Notes: a model not told the origin generated them from the sequence alone. Positions 53,752 through 62,690 are shown, counted from the stretch's first letter. The stretch: 64,000 nucleotides of DNA from Chitinophaga barathri (GCF_003807585.1 NZ_RMBX01000004.1:186001-250000); one strand, 5' to 3'. Translations and numbers: made by a program.

Positions 53752-56700
53752 CTAAAAACCAGCCCTGATGCCGAAAACCAGCGTCCGGGCCCTTGGATAG
53801 GCGGAATAATCAAAACCAGGCGTCAGGGCGGAGTTCCGTACCGAAACCTCTGGGTCCATACCGGAATATTTCGTCCAGGTGTATAGGTTCTGAGCTGAAA
53901 CCGTAGCCGATAAACTTTTCACGAAGGTGGGCCGCAGGAGTTTGGCAGGGAGCGAATACGCAAGTGAAACGGTTTTGAGCCGGAGATAGGACCCGTCTTC
54001 CAGGTAGTAGTCCGAATAATACCCTGCCGGGCCGTATCCCCCGGTTCGGAACATTTTGCTATCCTGGTTATCTGCTGCCCACCGGTCGTTGTAAGAAGCA
54101 AATTGATTCAGGTTGGCGCGGTTATTCACATTGCCCTCAAACATCATCCGGTTGGCATTGTAGATCTGGTTGCCGTACGACCACTGAAAGAATACATTCA
54201 GGTCGAAACCTTTGTAGCTGAAGTTATTGTTAAAACCTCCCGAATGTTTGGGCAGTACCCGCCCGATGACTACCCTGTCCTTTTCATCCACAACGCCGTC
54301 GAGATTGATATCCTTATACCGGATATCACCGGGCTGAACGCGGTATCTCGCCATACCGTTCGTAGGCTCGGACAGTTTGAGGGTATATGTGCCGGCGGCC
54401 GATTTTTCAAAATCATCTACTTGGTACAACCCGTCGGTAAGATAACCGAAGAACATGGCTGCGGGCCCGTTGAGGGAAGCCATGTAAAGCGGTACTGTAT
54501 TAAAACTGTTTTCCCATCCTACCGTGCTAAGTAAATTATCCTGGTTCTCAGCGAGGCCTGTCACCTTGTTCCGGTTAAAACTGATATTAATATCACTGTT
54601 CCAGGAAAATGAATTTGTCCTGACGTTGACCGTGGTTAGCGTTAATTCAAGGCCTTCGTTGCGCACTTCGCCGATATTTTTGAAGACGTTGGAAAAACCT
54701 GTGGTCGTTGGAAGACTGGCATTCAGCAACAGGTCGGAAGTGGTTTTGCGGTATACGTCGGCATTGAACTGGATGCGGTTATCCAGGAAACCGAGGTCAA
54801 GGCCCACATCTATCTGGGTGGTATTTTCCCATTTGAGTTTGGAGTTGCCCAACGATGTCTGGATGACGCCGGTAGAGGGGCTTCCGTTATGGAAAGAGTA
54901 TGAAGCGCCTACCGGGCTGGTGAGTGCCGGCAGGGTGGCGAAATCGTTTACGCGGTTGTTGCCCGTTACGCCATAACTTGTCCTGAACTTCGCCTCGGAG
55001 ATAATTTCCAGTGACTTCATGAAACGCTCTTCCTTCAATCTCCAGGCAAAAGCGGCGGACGGAAAGTAGGCCCAGCGGTTTTCGGGAGAAAACTTGGAGG
55101 AACCGTCCGCACGAAAGCTCACCGTAAACAGGTACCGGGAAAGGTAGTTATAGTTCACCCGACCGAGGAACGAACTGAGCCTGTTTTCTGAAGCTGATGA
55201 AGACGTTGACCCCGGGATGCCCTGCTCCAGGCCGGCGACGCCCAGCGACTCATTCGGCACGTTCTGCGATAAAAATCCATAGCCGGCGGCTTTTGTGCCC
55301 TGCAGGGTAAAACCTCCCAACACTTCCACCTTGTTATACCGGTTGATCCTTTTGGTCCAGGTCAGCGTGTTTTCATTCAGCCAGCTGTTTCTTTCGGCAT
55401 AATTGACGCTGCCGAACTGGCCGCGCGTGTTATTGGGAAATAACGGCGTGCCGCGTGATGTGAGTGAATTGTAAAAACTTGTATTTCTCCGGATAAGGCT
55501 TTCAACGCCTCCGCTTATCCTTAGTTTCAGGTCCGGGATGATATCATATGTAATAAAGGCATTGGCGATGAGATTGTTTGAAACCGATTTACGGTGTTCG
55601 TTTTCGGCCGAGAGGATCGGATTGACCCTGTAATCCATCGTCTGATCGATATCCTCGTCAATCAGATCGTCACCAAGATCATCGGTGGCCGGATCCAGGC
55701 TTCTACCGGATACCGGGCGGGATCCCCAGACGGAGTACAACAGGTAGCTGCTGGCGCCGTTTCCCGCATTTGCCGCCGAGGCGATCTGCCCGTCGTTGCC
55801 AAAGCGGCTGTAGTTTACGTTGATACCCATGTTCACCTTTTTGCCAATGGCCTGATCTAAAACGAACCGACCCTGGTAACGGCTCTGGCCGGTATTTATC
55901 AGCACTCCTTCCTGGTCTGAGACGGAGCCTGAAACAGCATATTTCGTTTTGTCGTTGCCGCCGCGGACGGCAAGGTTGTAAACCTGCATAGGCGCCCGGC
56001 GGAACAGCCGGTCCTGCCAGTTGATGCCGGAAGTCCGTTTGTAATCCTCCAGCGTTAACCCGTTTGTCAGGTAGGTGTCGGTGGTGGTTTGATCATCCCG
56101 TTCGAACTGGTAACGCACAAAATCATAGGGGCTCATCATCGCCATCCGTCTGGTCACTTCCTGGAATCCGAAAGATGCAGTTGCTGTGACGGCCGGAGCA
56201 CCGGTTTGCCCGTGTTTTGTTTCGATCACTACTACGCCGTTCGCGCCCCTTGCGCCGTAGATCGCAGTAGCGGATGCGTCTTTCAGGATGTTGATCGTCT
56301 TGATATCTTCGGGGTTAAGGGACATATTCTCCGGGTCTTCTATCGGGAAGCCGTCTATGACGTAGAGCGGTGAATTGCTTTGCGACAGCGAGTTTGCGCC
56401 GCGTACAACAATGTTGATACCTTCGGCTCCGGGCTGCCCGTCGTTAGACGATACCTGCACACCCGCAACCCTTCCCGCGAGCGCCTGATCGAAGGATAGG
56501 ACAGGGGCCTTCTGCAGATCCTCCACACGTACCTGGGCAACAGAGCCGGTCAGATCTTTTTTAGCGGTGCTACCATAGCCGAGTACGACCACTTCATTCA
56601 GGCCGGTGGCGTTGGGTATGAGTGTGGCGGAAACAGATGTTCGCCCCCTGACGGGCACTTCGGCGGTTCTGAACCCCAGGTAGGTAAAAACAAGGATACC

Positions 56701-56970
56701 TTCAGCGTCAGGAATGCTGATCCTGTAATTGCCGGCCGTATCCGTTCTTGCAGCGGCGGTTCCGTTTTTAAGCCTGATGTTTACGCCTATCAGTGTCTCG
56801 CCTTTGCTGTCTGTAACGCGTCCTGCTACAACGACAGGCGGGCGCTGCGCCGAAGCCGTCCAGGGCAACGACAGGACCATGAGCGCCACCGTCATCATTG
56901 TTCCCAGGCAGCGAAGTAAAGGCACACTGATGCGAACGAAACCCGTTAAAGTTGTTGGTTCGTGGTACAT
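53752..56970 (-). CDS. SusC/RagA-family TonB-dependent transporter of the sialidase locus
   Basis: A 1072-residue SusC-like transporter. The signal peptide ends near residue 42 (WTASAQ). The carboxypeptidase-regulatory-like domain is at about 46-120, the TonB-box-like NEVVVLGYGSTAKK near 130, the plug at about 140-245 (VIDGFPIEDPENMSLNPEDI, LKDASATAIYGARGANGVVVIETK) and a complete barrel to the C-terminal F. The ATG at 56970 gives a normal signal peptide; an ATG at 57018 adds 16 residues. It is the first gene of the sialidase operon. A strong promoter match lies about 300 bases upstream, implying a long leader. Confidence 0.95.
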   Translation of the reverse strand: MYHEPTTLTGFVRISVPLLRCLGTMMTVALMVLSLPWTASAQRPPVVVAGRVTDSKGETLIGVNIRLKNGTAAARTDTAGNYRISIPDAEGILVFTYLGFRTAEVPVRGRTSVSATLIPNATGLNEVVVLGYGSTAKKDLTGSVAQVRVEDLQKAPVLSFDQALAGRVAGVQVSSNDGQPGAEGINIVVRGANSLSQSNSPLYVIDGFPIEDPENMSLNPEDIKTINILKDASATAIYGARGANGVVVIETKHGQTGAPAVTATASFGFQEVTRRMAMMSPYDFVRYQFERDDQTTTDTYLTNGLTLEDYKRTSGINWQDRLFRRAPMQVYNLAVRGGNDKTKYAVSGSVSDQEGVLINTGQSRYQGRFVLDQAIGKKVNMGINVNYSRFGNDGQIASAANAGNGASSYLLYSVWGSRPVSGRSLDPATDDLGDDLIDEDIDQTMDYRVNPILSAENEHRKSVSNNLIANAFITYDIIPDLKLRISGGVESLIRRNTSFYNSLTSRGTPLFPNNTRGQFGSVNYAERNSWLNENTLTWTKRINRYNKVEVLGGFTLQGTKAAGYGFLSQNVPNESLGVAGLEQGIPGSTSSSASENRLSSFLGRVNYNYLSRYLFTVSFRADGSSKFSPENRWAYFPSAAFAWRLKEERFMKSLEIISEAKFRTSYGVTGNNRVNDFATLPALTSPVGASYSFHNGSPSTGVIQTSLGNSKLKWENTTQIDVGLDLGFLDNRIQFNADVYRKTTSDLLLNASLPTTTGFSNVFKNIGEVRNEGLELTLTTVNVRTNSFSWNSDINISFNRNKVTGLAENQDNLLSTVGWENSFNTVPLYMASLNGPAAMFFGYLTDGLYQVDDFEKSAAGTYTLKLSEPTNGMARYRVQPGDIRYKDINLDGVVDEKDRVVIGRVLPKHSGGFNNNFSYKGFDLNVFFQWSYGNQIYNANRMMFEGNVNNRANLNQFASYNDRWAADNQDSKMFRTGGYGPAGYYSDYYLEDGSYLRLKTVSLAYSLPAKLLRPTFVKSLSATVSAQNLYTWTKYSGMDPEVSVRNSALTPGFDYSAYPRARTLVFGIRAGF

Positions 56971-57266
56971 GTGATAATTGATTTGATTGATAGTTTTCGC
57001 CGTACAGGCCTCCGGCAATCCGGGCCCGTCAGCAGCGGTTATTTTTATAATAAATGACTCCGGTCATCAGCTATGTAACGTTGCGTAGCGGAAAATAAAA
57101 TACAAACAGGGAGATGTTAACCAGTCAACCATTTAAGGCCGTCACATGACTTTTTCTGAGGGAGAGGTCCGTGATCTCATAGTTTTGGATTCTAATTTTC
57201 TTAATCGTGGAATTCTTCTTTTGATACACCTGTGTTTTAACAAAAATTGCTAAATGGTATCGAAAA

Positions 57267-57297
57267 CAAATCTAGTAGATATGTAGTACATATCAAA
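57267..57297 (-). promoter_or_regulatory. Bacteroidota-type promoter of the sialidase-locus susC
   Basis: On the minus strand TTTG (57297-57294) is followed by a 19-base spacer and TAGATTTG (57274-57267). This matches exactly the TTTG (-33) and TAnnTTTG (-7) consensus used by the primary sigma factor in Bacteroidota. Transcription would start near 57260. Confidence 0.75.
57278..57294. promoter_or_regulatory. Palindromic operator inside the susC promoter
   Basis: GATATGTAGTACATATC has perfect 8-base arms around a central G. It fills most of the spacer between the -33 and -7 elements. A bound protein would block polymerase, which points to repression. Confidence 0.65.
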
Positions 57298-57519
57298 ATG
57301 TTTTTTTAAAAAAGGTAACATTTTTTACCTGTGTTCTCCATTCGTACCGACCATTGGCGGGCGAGCGGTTTACAAGGGATACTAATCTTTTATTACCGCT
57401 GTAACCCTTAGTGTACATCTAACACATCCGATAGGTGTAATTCTGCCGGGCTGGGTTTGTTTATCTTTTTTATTAAAAAAATCTAAAATAGATGAAGGTT
57501 ATATTTTGTTTTGTATAAT

Positions 57520-57530
57520 TGTAGTACATA
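57520..57530. promoter_or_regulatory. Second copy of the operator core before the sulfatase gene
   Basis: TGTAGTACATA repeats, base for base, positions 57282-57292 of the susC operator. It lies 7 bases after a TTTG (57510-57513) and 17 bases before the first possible sulfatase start codon. Confidence 0.5.
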
Positions 57531-57547
57531 AGATATAGAAGTGGCAT

Positions 57548-59101
57548 TTGAAAGAACATTCCATCAGGGATAATACAATGATGAAACTTAAAATGTTGTT
57601 ACCAACAGTTATGAAAGATCAAAAGAATAATGCGATATTTTTTTATACTGCCAGGCGCACTTTTGTAGCAGTGTCACTATTGATGCTGGCAATGAGCGGC
57701 TGCCGGACAAATAAAGGATTGAGCGATAATAAACAGCAGCCCAATATCCTCTTTATCGCAATTGACGACCTGCGCCCTCAGTTGGGATGTTATGCGGATA
57801 CAATTGTACAAAGCCCTCATATTGATAAACTGGCGGGATCGGGTGTTTTATTCAAACGTGCTTACTGCCAGCAAGCTGTTTGTTCTCCTTCACGGACTTC
57901 CTTAATGACGGGAAGAAGACCGAATACGACAAAGGTTTGGGATCTGAAGACACATTTCCGTACTACCATCCCGGATGTAGTTACATTGCCGCAATATTTT
58001 AAAAACAACGGTTATCATACACAAAGTATCGGTAAGATCTATCACGATCCCGCGGAAGCACAGGATGCCCTTTCCTGGTCGGCGCCGGAAATTCTTGCAC
58101 TGACAAAAAAAGACGGCAAATATGTTCTGCCTTCAAACCTTAAGAGTAAATCTTCAAAAGCAGCGGCGACGGAACTTGCAGATGTGCCGGACAACGCATA
58201 TATCGACGGACAGGTAGCGGATCAGGCACTGGAGGTTTTAGGAAAGATCAAAGACAAACCCTTCTTCCTGGCGGTAGGATTTCGCCGTCCGCATTTGCCT
58301 TTTAGCGCGCCAAAAAAGTATTGGGATATGTATGACCGGGAAAAAATCCCTCTTCCCGTTCAGCACACACTTCCTTCCAATATACCGGCCTATGCGGCAC
58401 ATAATAGCGAAGAGCTTAGAGGATACAGCGGCATCGGCTCCGGAAATTCAATCGCTGATTCAATAACGCGGGAATTACTGCACGGTTATTATGCTGCGAT
58501 CAGTTATACTGATGCACAGATTGGCAAAGTACTGGCGGAACTGGACCGTTTGAATTTAACCAGGAATACCATCATTGTTTTGTGGAGCGACCATGGATTC
58601 CATCTGGGCGAAAAAGGGTTGTGGGCAAAAGCAACCAACTATGAACTGGATACCAGGGTGCCCTTAATTATTGCCGCTCCGGGGAAAGGAAGGGGTATCA
58701 CGTCTGACAGACTGGTGGAATTGGTAGACTTATATCCGACCTTAGCCCAGCTGGGCGGCCTCCCTGTTCCCGAAGGACTGGAGGGCACTTCCCTGGCACC
58801 GTTGTTGACGAAGCCGGATCAACCCTGGAAAAGCGCCGTGTTCAGCCAATTCCCCCGGCCCTGGCAGTACAAGGGTGAACCTGCAACTATGGGATATGCT
58901 ATGAGAACAGAGCGTTACCGTTATGTGGAGTGGCGTAACTTTAAAACAGGTGAAGTGAAAGCGATGGAGCTTTATGACCACCAGTTGGATCCTGGTGAAG
59001 TAAATAATATAGCCAATATCCCGGAGAATAGTACTTTGATCCATGAACTACAGCAGCAGCTCCGGGATGGCTGGCAGGCGGCGCGCCCGGGCGGGTTTTA
59101 A
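57548..59101 (+). CDS. Lipoprotein sulfatase, iduronate-2-sulfatase-like (S1_7-type)
   Basis: A sulfatase of up to 517 residues. Calcium ligands D73-D74 are in FIAIDDLRPQLGCY, a sequence typical of iduronate-2-sulfatase relatives, with formylglycine motif C112-S-P-S-R and TSLMTGRRPNTTKVWD. GKIYHDP and WSDHGFHLGEKGLWAK complete the site. A lipobox (LAMSGC, Cys52) predicts surface or periplasmic anchoring. Starts at 57578, 57581 or 57611 would give a shorter n-region and leave room for a promoter. Codon use looks more AT-rich than in neighbours. It is divergent from the sialidase operon and shares an operator-like sequence with it. Confidence 0.92.
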   Translation: MKEHSIRDNTMMKLKMLLPTVMKDQKNNAIFFYTARRTFVAVSLLMLAMSGCRTNKGLSDNKQQPNILFIAIDDLRPQLGCYADTIVQSPHIDKLAGSGVLFKRAYCQQAVCSPSRTSLMTGRRPNTTKVWDLKTHFRTTIPDVVTLPQYFKNNGYHTQSIGKIYHDPAEAQDALSWSAPEILALTKKDGKYVLPSNLKSKSSKAAATELADVPDNAYIDGQVADQALEVLGKIKDKPFFLAVGFRRPHLPFSAPKKYWDMYDREKIPLPVQHTLPSNIPAYAAHNSEELRGYSGIGSGNSIADSITRELLHGYYAAISYTDAQIGKVLAELDRLNLTRNTIIVLWSDHGFHLGEKGLWAKATNYELDTRVPLIIAAPGKGRGITSDRLVELVDLYPTLAQLGGLPVPEGLEGTSLAPLLTKPDQPWKSAVFSQFPRPWQYKGEPATMGYAMRTERYRYVEWRNFKTGEVKAMELYDHQLDPGEVNNIANIPENSTLIHELQQQLRDGWQAARPGGF

Positions 59102-59318
59102 TGTAGCAGGTATTGTTTCCCCTTTGCCGATGAATTTATGGATGGATGCCTGCCGGCAGATAATTTTTTTTATATTGTTCCATACAGCCGGAAAGGAACG
59201 ATGTCATCAACCCCCATGTCAGCGGTATATGTACTCGGGCCTGGTTCCCCGGCCGGAAAAACGGGAGGTTATGCTGACAACGCCACCCCGAATAAATCAG
59301 TAACAAATATCCTGACCC

Positions 59319-60341
59319 ATGATCGTCAAAAAAAACCTGTCACTGAAAGCGATCTTCCGCTTTGCGGGCCAGCACCTGATCTGGCTTTTGCCCTGGATGC
59401 TGGTGGTACCAGCACTTTATTATTTTACCCACTGGAAATTCCTCACCATCCCGTTGTTGCCGCTTTCACTGGTCGGTACGGCAGTGGCGTTTTATGTGGG
59501 CTTCAAAAATAACCAGTCATATGACAGGGTATGGGAAGCCCGGAAAATATGGGGCGCCATTGTGAACGACAGCCGGAAGCTGGCCACCCTGATAAAAAAT
59601 TACCGTGCCGAAAAGATCTCTGTTTCGGCTGAGGGCGCCAGAACCAGGAAAGAAGTGGTTCACCGCCACATTGCTTACCTGTACCAGTTACGGGAACAAT
59701 TACTGCGGCCCACCCAGTGGGAACATGTAAGCCTGAGCGGGATATTCGGGAGTTACAACCAGCGCCGTCGGGACCGTTTCTTTAATAATTTCAAACAGGA
59801 ACTGGATGAGGTGGCTGAAAGACCTTACCTGTCCGAAGAAGAACTGCAAAGCCTCAATGGGTTCAATAACAGGGCGGCGCAGCTTTTAGACAAACAAACA
59901 CAATCCGTACAGGCGTTGTATGACATAAAAGAGATCAACTGGATGCAGCAATCGGACCTCCAGTCGGTATTGAACAGTTTTTACAATGAACAGGGAAAGG
60001 CGGAACGGATCAAAAACTTTCCTTTCCCACGTAAATATGCCAGCTTCAGTTTTGTATTCGTCTGCATTTTTGTTTTCCTGCTGCCTTTTGGCATGGTGGG
60101 CGAGTTTGCGAAACTGGGCGATGGGATGATCTGGCTAAGCGTGCCTGTCAGCGTCATAATTGGGTTTGTATACGTGGTGATGGAATTAATAGGCGACTAT
60201 TCCGAAAACCCTTTTGAAGGACTGCACAATGATATTCCGATGCTGGCTATCTGCCGGACTATTGAGATCGATATGCTGCAGATGATGGGGGAGAAGGATA
60301 TACCCAGGCCTGTGCAGCCTAAAGAAGGTATTTTGTTATGA
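59319..60341 (+). CDS. Bestrophin-family ion channel (UPF0187), second copy
   Basis: A 340-residue inner-membrane channel paralogous to the one at 8395. The N-terminal helical pair (about 12-62) is followed by the FKNNQSYDRVWEARKIWGAI signature. The central cytoplasmic helices contain QSDLQSVLNSFYNEQGKAER. The C-terminal pair precedes NPFEGLHNDIPMLAICRTIE. The two paralogues share the same order and length but differ at most positions outside these signatures. It is a single-gene unit, separated by 217 bases from the upstream sulfatase. Confidence 0.93.
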   Translation: MIVKKNLSLKAIFRFAGQHLIWLLPWMLVVPALYYFTHWKFLTIPLLPLSLVGTAVAFYVGFKNNQSYDRVWEARKIWGAIVNDSRKLATLIKNYRAEKISVSAEGARTRKEVVHRHIAYLYQLREQLLRPTQWEHVSLSGIFGSYNQRRRDRFFNNFKQELDEVAERPYLSEEELQSLNGFNNRAAQLLDKQTQSVQALYDIKEINWMQQSDLQSVLNSFYNEQGKAERIKNFPFPRKYASFSFVFVCIFVFLLPFGMVGEFAKLGDGMIWLSVPVSVIIGFVYVVMELIGDYSENPFEGLHNDIPMLAICRTIEIDMLQMMGEKDIPRPVQPKEGILL

Positions 60342-60348
60342 TAACAGA

Positions 60349-60377
60349 AAAGGGGAGGCATTAATATTCTCCCCTTT
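60349..60377. terminator. Terminator between the bestrophin and VOC genes
   Basis: AAAGGGGAG pairs with CTCCCCTTT over an 11-base AT-rich loop between converging genes. T runs are short on both sides, so strength is moderate. Confidence 0.65.
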
Positions 60378-60427
60378 GCCGGCGGTGATCCCGCTTTGAA
60401 ACCAATCAGCTTTGTAGAAAAAGGGAT

Positions 60428-60931
60428 TTAATGCATGGAATGCAGCCCCAGCTTGTTACCCTCGGTGTCGGTAAACATTGCGAAGAAACCCATTTCAGGG
60501 CTGATCTGCGTTTTAGGTACAAGCACCTTTCCCCCGTTTGGCCCGATCTTGTCCAATACGGTCTGCAGATCATCGCCCGCATTCAGGTAAACAACTGCGC
60601 CGTCCCGGGTGGGTTTGTAATCCTTTCCTTTTGCCAATACAATACTGACGCCTTCTCCGTCGCTGGGAAATACACCCATCTGCACCCCGTCCATTTCCGT
60701 TTGTTCGATAAGGATGCCTAAAATGGCCTGGTAAAATGTGACCGATCTTGAAAGGTCAGCGGCGGGGATTTCTACAATTGACACTAAGTTTTTCATATTT
60801 TCCGTTTTGGTTACTGTTGAATCAGCTTTCTGTGTTTCTGAAACCGGGTTGTTTTGACTATTACAAGCCCAAAAAACCATTACAGGAATAACTGCCGTAA
60901 CGAATACTGCTTTTCGCATTTTTACACTCAT
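60428..60931 (-). CDS. Lipoprotein with glyoxalase/VOC-type domain
   Basis: A 167-residue protein with a lipoprotein signal (VFWAC, Cys23) and a polar linker of about 20 residues. A vicinal-oxygen-chelate domain follows from about residue 48 (SIVEIPAADLSRSVTFYQAILG at the start, FAMFTDTEGNKLGLHSMH at the end). VOC proteins of this glyoxalase/bleomycin-resistance type are normally cytoplasmic. An internal ATG at residue 46 is exactly where cytoplasmic members start, so the signal sequence appears to be an added front end. The metal-ligand set is only partly evident, and its activity is unknown. Confidence 0.82.
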   Translation of the reverse strand: MSVKMRKAVFVTAVIPVMVFWACNSQNNPVSETQKADSTVTKTENMKNLVSIVEIPAADLSRSVTFYQAILGILIEQTEMDGVQMGVFPSDGEGVSIVLAKGKDYKPTRDGAVVYLNAGDDLQTVLDKIGPNGGKVLVPKTQISPEMGFFAMFTDTEGNKLGLHSMH

Positions 60932-60991
60932 TTAGGTGAATAATGCAAAGTAAAAAAACGGGGAAAATTAAAATTGTAAAAACGCGACATC

Positions 60992-61813
60992 TCAGTCACC
61001 TGTGTAGAAAATAGCGGATAGTGCCATGTTCTCATCATCTAAAAACTTTTTGGGATTGATGCCCGTAAACTCCTTAAAGTCCTTAATAAAATGCGCCTGG
61101 TCGTAATACGCGCTTTCATAAGCGATCCGGGTAAGGTTTTCAGTCTTTTGGTTCAGCAGCATTTTTAAGGCCGTCTGTAGCCGGATGACTTTCCCCAGTT
61201 GTTTGGGGCTTAAACCTACCTGTTTAAAGAAATTCCGCTCAAGCTGTCTTCTTTTGGATAGGTCTTCTTTCAGGATGGAATGGATCGATGTATTTCCTTT
61301 GGTTGATAGAAGGGTGTCAACGGTTGTTTTTACGATATGGTCGATGGTTGCCTGTTCATGGAGTTTATTGGAAAGAAAAGCTTCCACGATCTCAATCCGT
61401 TTTGCATTGTTCTCTGCCCGGATAATATTTTGTTCCAGTTCTTTAGCGGATCTTTCTTCAAAGAGCTGGCAGATGGGTGTTTCTTTATTGGCCAGGTCCT
61501 TCACGGGTGTTGTGATGAAGTTGGCGAACCCATAAGGATAAAAGCGGGCGGCGAAACACTGAACATAACCTGTCGGTTCAATGATGAACGGCTCCGTAAT
61601 TTGTCCGACTACTACCGCGCGGGGTTGTATGATAAATTTGGTTTCGGAGGTATACCGTTTTATATCGTCACCCAGTATGAATATCATTTCAATACAGCCG
61701 TCCGGCAGGATGCGTTGTTTTTGCGCATCGGTTTCGGCGGGTACTTCCAAAGACCAGTAACATTTTACAAGGGATGCCAGGTCTGTATGCGGCTGAAATG
61801 TCTGATAGTTCAT
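60992..61813 (-). CDS. AraC-family transcriptional regulator (DUF6597-type N-terminus)
   Basis: A 273-residue regulator. The N-terminal domain begins NYQTFQPHTDLASLVKCYWSLE, typical of the DUF6597 group. The C-terminal AraC helix-turn-helix pair (about 180-265) includes LERNFFKQVGLSPKQLGKVI and YYDQAHFIKDFKEFTGINPKKF. It is divergent from the DHFR-like reductase gene at 62003, and the spacer contains two near-identical inverted half-sites. It is a plausible regulator of that gene and itself. Confidence 0.92.
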   Translation of the reverse strand: MNYQTFQPHTDLASLVKCYWSLEVPAETDAQKQRILPDGCIEMIFILGDDIKRYTSETKFIIQPRAVVVGQITEPFIIEPTGYVQCFAARFYPYGFANFITTPVKDLANKETPICQLFEERSAKELEQNIIRAENNAKRIEIVEAFLSNKLHEQATIDHIVKTTVDTLLSTKGNTSIHSILKEDLSKRRQLERNFFKQVGLSPKQLGKVIRLQTALKMLLNQKTENLTRIAYESAYYDQAHFIKDFKEFTGINPKKFLDDENMALSAIFYTGD

Positions 61814-61867
61814 GCCAGGAGGTTTAACCAGGGCTAATGTAGGGAAATTTTAAGCGGGTCGGCCGGG

Positions 61868-61920
61868 GGCAGGTAAAATTTGTCGTAATCCCCTACCCGG
61901 AAAGTCGCATTTACCCTGCC
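61868..61920. promoter_or_regulatory. Inverted half-sites between the AraC and DHFR-like genes
   Basis: GGCAGGTAAAAT (61868-61879) and, on the opposite strand, GGCAGGGTAAAT (61920-61909) match at 10 of 12 positions and lie 29 bases apart in the divergent promoter region. The layout suits a dimeric AraC-type regulator. Confidence 0.4.
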
Positions 61921-62002
61921 GTAACCCGGTTTTTCTGCCGAAATTGTATCGTGAAAATGAGCAGGGCGGCGTACAGCAAACCATCACTTAAAAGATCTGC
62001 AT

Positions 62003-62647
62003 ATGAGTCAAGTCAAAGTAGCCTGTTTTTCCATTTCCCTGGACGGATTTGGCGCAGGTGTTAAACAGGATAAGGCCGAACCCCTGGGAGTAGGAGGGGA
62101 AGAACTGCACAACTGGATATTCCCGACAAAAATGTTCCGGAAGCTGGGACGTAAAGATGACGGAACGGGAGGCCTGGATAATACATTCGTGGAGAAGTCA
62201 TTTGAAAACGTTGGCGCCTGGATCATGGGACGGAATATGTTCGGGCCGGTCCGCGGCCGCTGGCCGGATGATGCATGGAAAGGCTGGTGGGGCGAAGATC
62301 CGCCTTATCATGTCCCGGTGTTTGTTTTGACCCATCACCCCAGAAAACCCGTAACCATGAAAGGAGGCACAACATTCCATTTTGTTACCGGTGGCATCGA
62401 AGCTGCGTTACAGGAAGCCCAAAAGGTGGCGAACGGGAAAGGCATCCGTATCGGCGGCGGGGTGTCCACTATAAGACAATACTTACAGGCAGGCCTGATC
62501 GACGAACTGCACCTGGCAATTTCACCCCTCTTTTTGGGTTCGGGAGAGCATTTGTTTTCAGGGATCGATATGATAGCGCTGGGTTACAACCAGGTAGAAA
62601 CCATGGCTGGTGAAAATGCGACGCACATTATCATAAAGAAGGGATAA
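62003..62647 (+). CDS. Dihydrofolate reductase-like (RibD C-terminal domain) protein
   Basis: A 214-residue single-domain protein of the RibD_C/DHFR-like family. It opens with VKVACFSISLDGF and has GAWIMGRNMFGPVRG where these proteins bind NADPH. The IRIGGGVSTIRQYLQAGLIDELHLAISP sequence near the C-terminus is the strongest family signature. Members are NADPH-dependent reductases of largely unknown substrate and are not the essential folate enzyme. It is divergent from an AraC regulator gene. A 7-base-pair hairpin with a T run follows. Confidence 0.92.
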   Translation: MSQVKVACFSISLDGFGAGVKQDKAEPLGVGGEELHNWIFPTKMFRKLGRKDDGTGGLDNTFVEKSFENVGAWIMGRNMFGPVRGRWPDDAWKGWWGEDPPYHVPVFVLTHHPRKPVTMKGGTTFHFVTGGIEAALQEAQKVANGKGIRIGGGVSTIRQYLQAGLIDELHLAISPLFLGSGEHLFSGIDMIALGYNQVETMAGENATHIIIKKG

Positions 62648-62666
62648 GCGAAAAGACTAACTGCCT

Positions 62667-62690
62667 GTCCATCTTTGCATTTGGATGGGC
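62667..62690 (+). terminator. Terminator after the DHFR-like gene
   Basis: GTCCATC pairs with GATGGGC (one G-T pair) around a 10-base loop, 19 bases after the stop codon, and is followed within a few bases by TTTTT. Confidence 0.6.

Larger units (their letters stand above)
56971..57547. other. Divergent AT-rich control region between the sialidase locus and a sulfatase gene
   Basis: This 577-base non-coding region is visibly richer in A and T than the flanking genes. It contains the susC promoter (57267-57297), a 17-base palindrome inside it, a second copy of its core near the sulfatase start (57520-57530) and a small hairpin (AGGTAA/TTACCT, 57313-57330). The ~290 bases from the promoter to susC would be leader RNA. 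Confidence 0.65.
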
